DNA from: Polyangium mundeleinium
Lineage (GTDB): Bacteria; Myxococcota_A; Polyangia; Polyangiales; Polyangiaceae
Direction of reading: 5' to 3'
NCBI RefSeq assembly: GCF_028369105.1
Contig: NZ_JAQNDO010000001.1
Coordinates: forward strand, 10,386,501-10,450,500
Length of the DNA: 64,000 nt
Position 1 is the first letter of the stretch. Every line of letters starts with the position of its first letter. The position numbers were made by a program, and so were the translations under genes. Of this stretch, positions 59,252 through 64,000 are shown piece by piece. The notes beneath the pieces are model-generated. The model searched no databases, was not told the DNA's origin, and saw only the letters and a program-made list of their open reading frames with translations.

Positions 59252-60701
59252 CAGCCCGTGGATCTATGCGACAACAATCGCGATCCCGACATAGCGCACC
59301 TGACTCGGGCGCATCCCGGGAGAATCGTGCCAATTGCCTCGACATGCCTCGCGCCACAGTCGCCATGGCTGCCCATATCACCAAAACGGCAAGGGCGAAG
59401 CCCTTCCGGGCCGCGGCCAGGCCTCGCGGGGTCCCTGCGCCGAGGATTTTGCGGAGTACGAACCCCAAGTTGAGCGCAGCGACATGGGCCAGGTAGCGTT
59501 TTCGCACGTTCTCCCGGCCCCTGACTCGGCCCCTTCTCATTCCGCCCGTCTCGCATGCATGCGCGAATGTTCGCTCGATGAGTTCTCCGCGTTTACGTTG
59601 AAGTGCGCGACCTTTCGGACGACGCACGCGGTATCGATTTCCGTAAAACGCTTGCTGCATGTCCCAGCCCTTGTCTCCCCACTTGCGGACGGACTGGCTC
59701 CTCTCTGGGACATAGGTGCGGTAGCCGGACTCCTTCAACGAGAGGAGCAGCTTGGCCTTGTGATACCCCTTGTCCGCCACGACCTCGATCACGGCCCGCT
59801 CGAGCTGCACGTCGCCGCTGCCGCCTCCCGGCGGTGGTACATCGTCCGAATCACGCTCCTCGCTGTCCTTCGCCTGCTCGACGTTCGCGCGCGCCTGCTC
59901 CAGGCTTTGCACCATCGTCGCCGGGTCAGCGTGGTCCGCTGAATAGACCTCTGCTGCGACCACGACGCCCGTGCTCATATCGACGACATGTTCGGTCTTG
60001 TAAGCCAGTCGCGTGCGGCCATCCTTGAGTTTCGTGATGCGGGCATCTTCGTCCGTGGCGCTTTTCCAATCCTTGTTCGACGTCTTCTTGCCCTTGCGCT
60101 TCCGGTCGAGCCGACGGGCATCCTCCACGGTCAGATTCTCGATGCCTTCCTCTTTCGCCAGCCGCTTGATGAAGTCCGCTTACACCTCGCCCGTTTCACG
60201 CCGCACGATCGCCTTCATCGAGGCATCCGAGCGCAGATACGCCGAGTCCACGCCCATGACTTTGCCCTGGAGAAGCCCGGAGCGATTGACCACCCCGAGC
60301 ACGAACGCGAACATCGCCTCGAAGACCTCACTGCCGAGGCGCTTGCGCATCTTGGACAGTGTCGAATGATCGGGCACCGTTTCGCCCGGCAACAACCCGA
60401 GAAACTCCCGCAGGGCCAGCGAGTCCGAGCATCGCCACTCGAGCCCGCGCTCGGACTCAATCCCCTCGAAATAACCGACCAGCAGCATCCGAAAGTAGAG
60501 CCCCAGCGCGATCGACGGCCTGCCCGCCGTCCCGTCGGCCTCGAAGTACTTCGCGCACGCCGCCTCCATGGCCCGGTCAAACCCGTTCTCACGCAGAAGA
60601 TCGTTCAGCTTCTCGTAAAACCGGTGCCCCGGCGACCGCGGCAGCGAAGGCGCTGCCACCCAGAGCGGCGCCTGCTTCTCCTGTCTTCGACCCATCGACA
60701 T
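59252..60701 (-). pseudogene. IS1182-family transposase with internal stop
   Basis: ATG 60701 starts the N-terminal half ('HRFYEKLNDLLRENGFDRAM', 'ALREFLGLLPGETVPDHSTL', 'GKVMGVDSAYLRSDASMKAI'). A TAA at 60182-60180 interrupts the frame at 'RRETGEV', and the same frame then resumes as 'ADFIKRLAKEEGIENLTVED' and 'KTEHVVDMSTGVVVAAEVYS', 'VVADKGYHKAKLLLSLKESG', 'RTFAHACETGGMRR', 'LNLGFVLRKILGAGTPRGL'. A TAC-to-TAA change would explain the stop. The frame has no stop inside the element and runs into the IS701-type DNA, so the C-terminus may also be damaged. Confidence 0.78.
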
Positions 60702-60767
60702 GACGCGGACAAACTACCATCGTCGCCAGTTCCTGTCGATCCTCCTTCGGGATAAGTCCACGGGCTG
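59252..60767. mobile_element. IS1182-type insertion sequence (1,516 bp)
   Basis: The left end CAGCCCGTGGA (59252-59262) and the complement TCCACGGGCTG (60757-60767) form an 11-bp perfect inverted repeat. Flanking bases are CTAG on the left (shared with the IS701-type target) and TTAG on the right, so a 4-bp YTAG target is likely. The IS701-type element inserted exactly at the left boundary. The single gene is on the minus strand and broken. Confidence 0.7.
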
Positions 60768-61177
60768 TTAGGTGGCGGCACCGGGATTGCTCTCTGGGCG
60801 AGCACTGCGCCCGGCGCCGCCACCCAAGGCCGGCGGCCCCTCTCCGAGGTGCCCCCACGCGATACGATCTTCGATCCTCCCTCGTGGCATGCGCGATTTT
60901 TCGCCTGGCTCGCGAGCCTACCTTGGCGGGCCCGCGCATGGGTGCTCGCCAAGAGGCAGGCTCCGCGCCTCTCCAAAAGCTTGCCACCTGTCCCAAGGCG
61001 CTTGCCCCCCGAGTCGACGAGGGTTTCGGTGGGCCTGGTGTCGCGGAATGAACGCTTCGAATACCTCCTGCTCGAGCCCCTGCGAGCCCCACGCGAGTAC
61101 CAATCGGCCGTAATAGCCGTCGCGCGAAGGGGCAGTTCCTTCGTAATCAAGGTGGCAACGCGTATGCGGACGGCCTG
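60768..61177. other. Region without a supported gene, right of the IS1182-type element
   Basis: These 410 bases have several open frames on both strands but none carries a recognisable domain. 'RFEYLLLEPLRAPREYQSAV' at about 61053-61110 in one plus frame, followed by 'NAYADGLVHFAASRIAPE' in another from 61142, suggests one ancestral gene with a frameshift near 61130. Otherwise nothing is seen. Confidence 0.3.
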
Positions 61178-61405
61178 GTGCATTTCGCGGCATCGCGGAT
61201 CGCACCCGAGACCGACGGTACCGTCCCGCTTTCGCGTCTCCGAGACATCCTCTGCGACCAATCCTTCGACAAGATGGTTCTGCCGGCGCTGATTCGGCTC
61301 CGGGACGGCGGCTTCGTCGAGCTTGTCTCCGAGCCAGACGACGTGCAGGGTAGCGGAGGCTCGGCGTGGCGGTTCCACCGTGTGAAAATGCTGGTGCAGC
61401 CGTGA
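61178..61405 (+). CDS. Small hypothetical protein (75 aa), possibly 3' part of a longer gene
   Basis: A 75-residue frame from GTG 61178, open upstream to 61052: 'FAASRIAPETDGTVPLSRLR', 'DQSFDKMVLPALIRLRDGGF', 'VELVSEPDDVQGSGGSAWRF'. The helical part could be a winged helix. The stop overlaps the next start as GTGA, which argues for translation. I do not recognise it. It lies directly right of the insertion sequences and may have lost its 5' end to a frameshift. Confidence 0.5.
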   Translation: MHFAASRIAPETDGTVPLSRLRDILCDQSFDKMVLPALIRLRDGGFVELVSEPDDVQGSGGSAWRFHRVKMLVQP

Positions 61406-61812
61406 GTGCACGAAGCCGCCAGGAACCGGAGCTGCGATTGCCGACGGCATACGCGCGCGGGAGCGATGGCGTGTACTACGTCGAGGAGTCCTTCGTCGAT
61501 GACTCGTTCGGAGCGCGCCGGGTCCCGATCACGCGCTACGCGCTTTGGCCTCGGGAAGCGGCTGAATTCAACGCGCGCCCCAAGATCCAGCAGCGCTACG
61601 CCCCCTACGCCATCGGCTGCGATGGGCTCATTTACGTCGGGGACGATAAGCTCATCGGGGTTTCGGGGAGAAAGGTGTTTCGTGGGGTCCCCGTCGATTC
61701 GGACCTCGCGGCATGCATCGCCGAGGAGATCTACAGGCTGGGCTCCGATGTCGTCGCTCTCGCGCGCATTGCGAGGAAGCAGCAGGCAGGGGCGAAGACA
61801 CGCTCGGTATGA
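61402..61812 (+). CDS. Hypothetical protein (136 aa)
   Basis: GTG 61402 overlaps the preceding stop (GTGA). The protein is soluble: 'TAYARGSDGVYYVEESFVDD', 'RRVPITRYALWPREAAEFN', 'RYAPYAIGCDGLIYVGDDKL', and a C-terminal helix 'ACIAEEIYRLGSDVVALARI'. Its stop overlaps the next start as ATGA. Not recognised. It belongs to a coupled set of three small genes, the last of which is dead. Confidence 0.6.
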   Translation: MSARSRQEPELRLPTAYARGSDGVYYVEESFVDDSFGARRVPITRYALWPREAAEFNARPKIQQRYAPYAIGCDGLIYVGDDKLIGVSGRKVFRGVPVDSDLAACIAEEIYRLGSDVVALARIARKQQAGAKTRSV

Positions 61813-62040
61813 GTTTCGAATCCGTCATCGCGTACTTGGGGTGAGTGGTGCCGGGGCGGTTTCATCGCCCGAGGTGATTCAGCGGTGGCGCTTTATGTGG
61901 ATTGAGTGGAGCACGACGAAGGGGCTTTTCTTGCGCCCAGGACAGACCCAGAGCAATCGTACGATGTCTCCGCTCCGGATTACCGCGCCAGACCATCCAA
62001 AGGATCGTGGCTGATTCCAGGCGAGGTGAAGGCGAGCTGA
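61809..62040 (+). pseudogene. Decayed third gene of the coupled set
   Basis: ATG 61809 (ATGA overlap with the preceding stop) reads only 'MSFESVIAYLG' before TGA. Another frame then continues 'VALYVD', a TGA, and 'VEHDEGAFLAPRTDPEQSYD' and 'GSWLIPGEVKAS' to TGA 62038-62040. The two pieces look like one protein broken by a frameshift and a stop. No family is recognised. Confidence 0.45.
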
Positions 62041-62150
62041 CGGGCGCTCTACGAGGCGTTCGACGCCTACAACGCCGAGTATTTCGACAGAGCGCTGAAG
62101 CAGTCGCTCATCCTGATGACTACGCCCGCTTCACCGCGGGCCGAGGGCGA
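62041..62150 (+). pseudogene. Fragment of a SprT-like gene
   Basis: Directly after the preceding stop a frame without start codon reads 'RALYEAFDAYNAEYFDRALK' and 'QSLILMTTPASPRAEGD'. This resembles the N-terminal part of SprT-like metalloprotein-fold hypothetical proteins, before their HExxH motif. It merges into the Gly/Ser-linker of the next gene near 62150, so the rest is deleted. The assignment is from motif memory and should be treated as tentative. Confidence 0.4.
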
Positions 62151-62884
62151 CTCCGTCAGGCAGCAGCAGCACCTCGGCGTCGAGCGGCGGGGTCGGCGGA
62201 TTCAGCTCGAGCAGCAGCAGCGCGGCGTCGAGCGGCGCCGGTGGATCCAGCTCGACCGACGCCGGTGGATCCGGCCCGAGCGGCGGCAGCATCAGCGGCG
62301 GCTCGGGCGGCGCCAACAACACGCTGTTGAAATCGTGCCGCAAGACATGCAGCACCACGGCCAACTGCTCGAAGAGCAAACTCCCGACGTACGGCGCGGA
62401 CAACTACGAATGCGTCGCGGGCGCATGCCAGTACAAGGGATGCAACACGTCGCAAGAATGCACCGATCAATACAAAGTCACGTCGGTGTGCGCGCCGAGC
62501 CCAGACCCGTTCCCCGGCAACCGCTGCTACATGCCGTGCACCTCGGTGAACGATTGTTTCCATCCGGGCGCCCCTGCGACCAAGGACGCCGACAACTTCG
62601 CCTGCATCGATGGGATGTGCCGGGACGTGGGTTGTGGCTCCGACCGGGAATGCATCAATGCCCTCGGCGAGCCCGACCTGGTGTGCGCGAAGTTCGCCGA
62701 CCACCTCTTGAAGATTTGCGTACGCAAGTGCAGCGTCGCAGCCGATTGCGTGACCCTGGGCGCGCCGCCGACGCGCGACGAAGACAACTTCGTCTGCACG
62801 AACGGCCTGTGCAAGCCCACGGGGTGCAACGCGGATCTGGAGTGCAACGCGACTGGGGATCCGATTCCGTTCGTGTGCCGGTGA
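62120..62884 (+). CDS. Cys-rich lipoprotein gene, 5' end lost
   Basis: The frame opens at 62120 without start codon or signal peptide: a Ser/Gly linker ('TPSGSSSTSASSGG', 'GGSGPSGGSISGG') then Cys-rich modules with the repeated pattern 'C...C.....C........AD(N/D)(Y/F).C..G.C...GC......C', three times. Typical lipoproteins of this kind begin with a signal and lipobox before the linker; here that part is replaced by a SprT-like fragment. A TTG at 62327 could start a short product, but without export signal. Probably inactive; the modules match secreted disulfide-rich proteins. Confidence 0.6.
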   Translation, partial: LRPLHRGPRATPSGSSSTSASSGGVGGFSSSSSSAASSGAGGSSSTDAGGSGPSGGSISGGSGGANNTLLKSCRKTCSTTANCSKSKLPTYGADNYECVAGACQYKGCNTSQECTDQYKVTSVCAPSPDPFPGNRCYMPCTSVNDCFHPGAPATKDADNFACIDGMCRDVGCGSDRECINALGEPDLVCAKFADHLLKICVRKCSVAADCVTLGAPPTRDEDNFVCTNGLCKPTGCNADLECNATGDPIPFVCR

Positions 62885-62935
62885 CGCCCTCGGTCGTTCG
62901 TCGCGGGAGGCGCGCCGGGCCGCGCCCGCCGTGAC

Positions 62936-64000
62936 CTACCGGAACTCCGCCGGCACGGAGCGGCCGAGCTTGCGATATTCGCCCGCGAGGCCGCAAACGA
63001 CGTCCGCCATCTCGATGGGCCTTTTCTCCTCGCGCGCCAGCACGGCCGCCGTCAGCACCACGTTGCGGATGTGCCCGCCCGATAGATCCACCGCGGCCGC
63101 CAGGCGATTCAGGTCCCGCGGCGCGATCCGGTGCGCCCCGCCGAGGTGCGCGAGCCAGAGCGCGCGCCGCTCCTCCGGCCCCGGCAGCGGGAACTCGATG
63201 ATCGCGTCGAGCCGGCGCGCGAACGCCGCGTCGAGCCGGCTCTTTGCATTGCTCGTGAGGATGGCGATCCCGTCGAACGACTCGATGCGCTGCAGGAGGT
63301 AATTCGTCTGCGCATTGGCGAACTTGTCGTTCGCGTCGCGGACGTCGGTGCGTTTGCCGAAGAGGGCGTCGGCCTCGTCGAACAGCAAAACCACCTCCGT
63401 CTCCTCCGCGCGCGCGAAGAGCTGCGCGAGGTTCTTCTCGGTCTCGCCGATGTATTTGCTCGTCACGGACGCGAGATCGACGCGGAACAGCGGCAACGCG
63501 AGCCGCGTGGCGATCCAGGCCGCCGCCAGCGTCTTTCCCGTGCCGGACGGCCCGACGAAGAGCGCCCGCAGGCCCGCGTGGTAACGCGCGCGCGCCGAAG
63601 GACCGAGCCCCTCGGCGAGCTCGTCGCGGCTGCGGCATCGAAGCAAGAGGATGCGCAGCTCCGTGCGTAATGCCTCCCCGAGCACGAGCGCGTCGTCGCC
63701 GATGGAGTCCGCGATCGGCTGCGCCAGCGCGCCGAGTCCGCCGCCTTCGCTCGTCCGGCTCGCCGCGAGCACGTCCTCTTCGAGTGGTTTTTCCCGACCG
63801 CACAGCGTCGCGTGGTGGCGGGCGATGCGGCCTATCTCGGCGATGCGCCCGGCCCGGTGGCGGTGCGTGATCGCGAGCTTCTGCGCGAGCTCTTCCCCGC
63901 CGATCGCATCCCTCCAGAGCGGCTCGCGCTCGGCCCGCGAGGGCCGCGCCGGCGTGAATTCGAGCGGCGAGAGTTCGCGCCCGTCGATATGGCCGTCGGA
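62936..64000 (-). CDS. AAA+ ATPase of contractile-injection-system type, 5' end outside the window
   Basis: The frame is open from the right edge to a stop at 62936. A helical N-terminal region ('EEDVLAASRTSEGGGLGALA') precedes the AAA+ domain: Walker A 'LFVGPSGTGKTLAAAW', Walker B 'VVLLFDEADALFGKRTDV', sensor 1 'IAILTSNAKSRLD', Arg finger 'AFARRLDAIIEFP', sensor 2 region 'LSGGHIRNVVLTAA'. The arrangement, with a basic region 'LSPLEFTPARPSRAEREPLW' upstream, is like the ATPases coded with extracellular contractile injection systems. No sheath or tube genes are visible. Its start is beyond the window. Confidence 0.85.
   Translation of the reverse strand, partial: SDGHIDGRELSPLEFTPARPSRAEREPLWRDAIGGEELAQKLAITHRHRAGRIAEIGRIARHHATLCGREKPLEEDVLAASRTSEGGGLGALAQPIADSIGDDALVLGEALRTELRILLLRCRSRDELAEGLGPSARARYHAGLRALFVGPSGTGKTLAAAWIATRLALPLFRVDLASVTSKYIGETEKNLAQLFARAEETEVVLLFDEADALFGKRTDVRDANDKFANAQTNYLLQRIESFDGIAILTSNAKSRLDAAFARRLDAIIEFPLPGPEERRALWLAHLGGAHRIAPRDLNRLAAAVDLSGGHIRNVVLTAAVLAREEKRPIEMADVVCGLAGEYRKLGRSVPAEFR

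Noticed and set aside
60849-61292. A 147-codon plus-strand frame right of the IS1182-type element
   Set aside because: Its C-terminal third overlaps another frame that is better supported by coupling to the next gene; only its middle part may be real, as a fragment.

Overview
The window is a piece of a high-GC chromosome that reads as a myxobacterium (Myxococcota, probably Polyangiales/Sorangiineae). This rests on many lipoproteins with Gly/Ser-rich linkers behind the lipobox, a surface protein with Myxococcus-type Cys-rich disulfide repeats, a Ser/Thr kinase fused to a formylglycine-enzyme-like domain, FHA and stressosome signalling proteins, and pilC/pilS genes. The assignment is inference from gene content; no rRNA lies in the window.

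Layout. 1-2.6 kb: two tandem, nearly identical beta-propeller-like proteins. 2.6-7.7 kb: a gene for an ExbD-TonB-like lipoprotein split by a 4,381-bp transposon (2988-7368). The transposon has a 9-bp target duplication, GGT-ended inverted repeats, an IS1-like transposase and a passenger load: a zinc-ribbon/membrane-protein pair, and three paralogous HTH proteins translationally coupled to a sigma-like factor. 8-18 kb: hotdog protein, EF-hand protein, a thiol-redox cluster (VKOR-DsbA fusion, unknown protein, TlpA-like lipoprotein), a kinase-SUMF1 fusion, four tiny lipoproteins, a YkgJ-type protein and a glutamine amidotransferase. 18-24.6 kb: a TetR regulator divergent from a two-gene 2-hydroxyacyl-CoA-dehydratase/activase-like operon, with a 20-bp palindrome between them. 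24.6-46 kb: mostly housekeeping and envelope genes (PhnD-like binding protein, aspartate kinase, TPR protein, MlaC, pilC-pilS, serine hydrolase, UbiB kinase, M48 protease, three tandem AIM24 proteins, FHA protein, SGNH hydrolase). 46-49.4 kb: a five-gene stressosome module (RsbR, RsbS, RsbT, RsbX-like plus a second ATPase). 49.7-55.4 kb: lipase, lipoproteins, a broken heme-c gene and the large disulfide-repeat protein.

55.4-62.2 kb is a decayed island at the tmRNA gene. ssrA (55992-56336, tag ANDNAYALAA) is intact, and an opposing tyrosine-integrase pseudogene reads into its 3' end. Next come a RadC-like fragment, an IS701-type element (57737-59247) and an IS1182-type element (59252-60767), both with broken transposases, then a small coupled gene set whose third member is dead and a chimera of two truncated genes. 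At the right edge is the ATPase of a probable contractile injection system, which continues beyond the window.

The most novel item is the 4.4-kb IS1-type transposon with its conserved-looking cargo. Joining the two host-gene halves across a single copy of the target duplication restores one continuous 232-codon frame, so the boundaries are set by the sequence itself.
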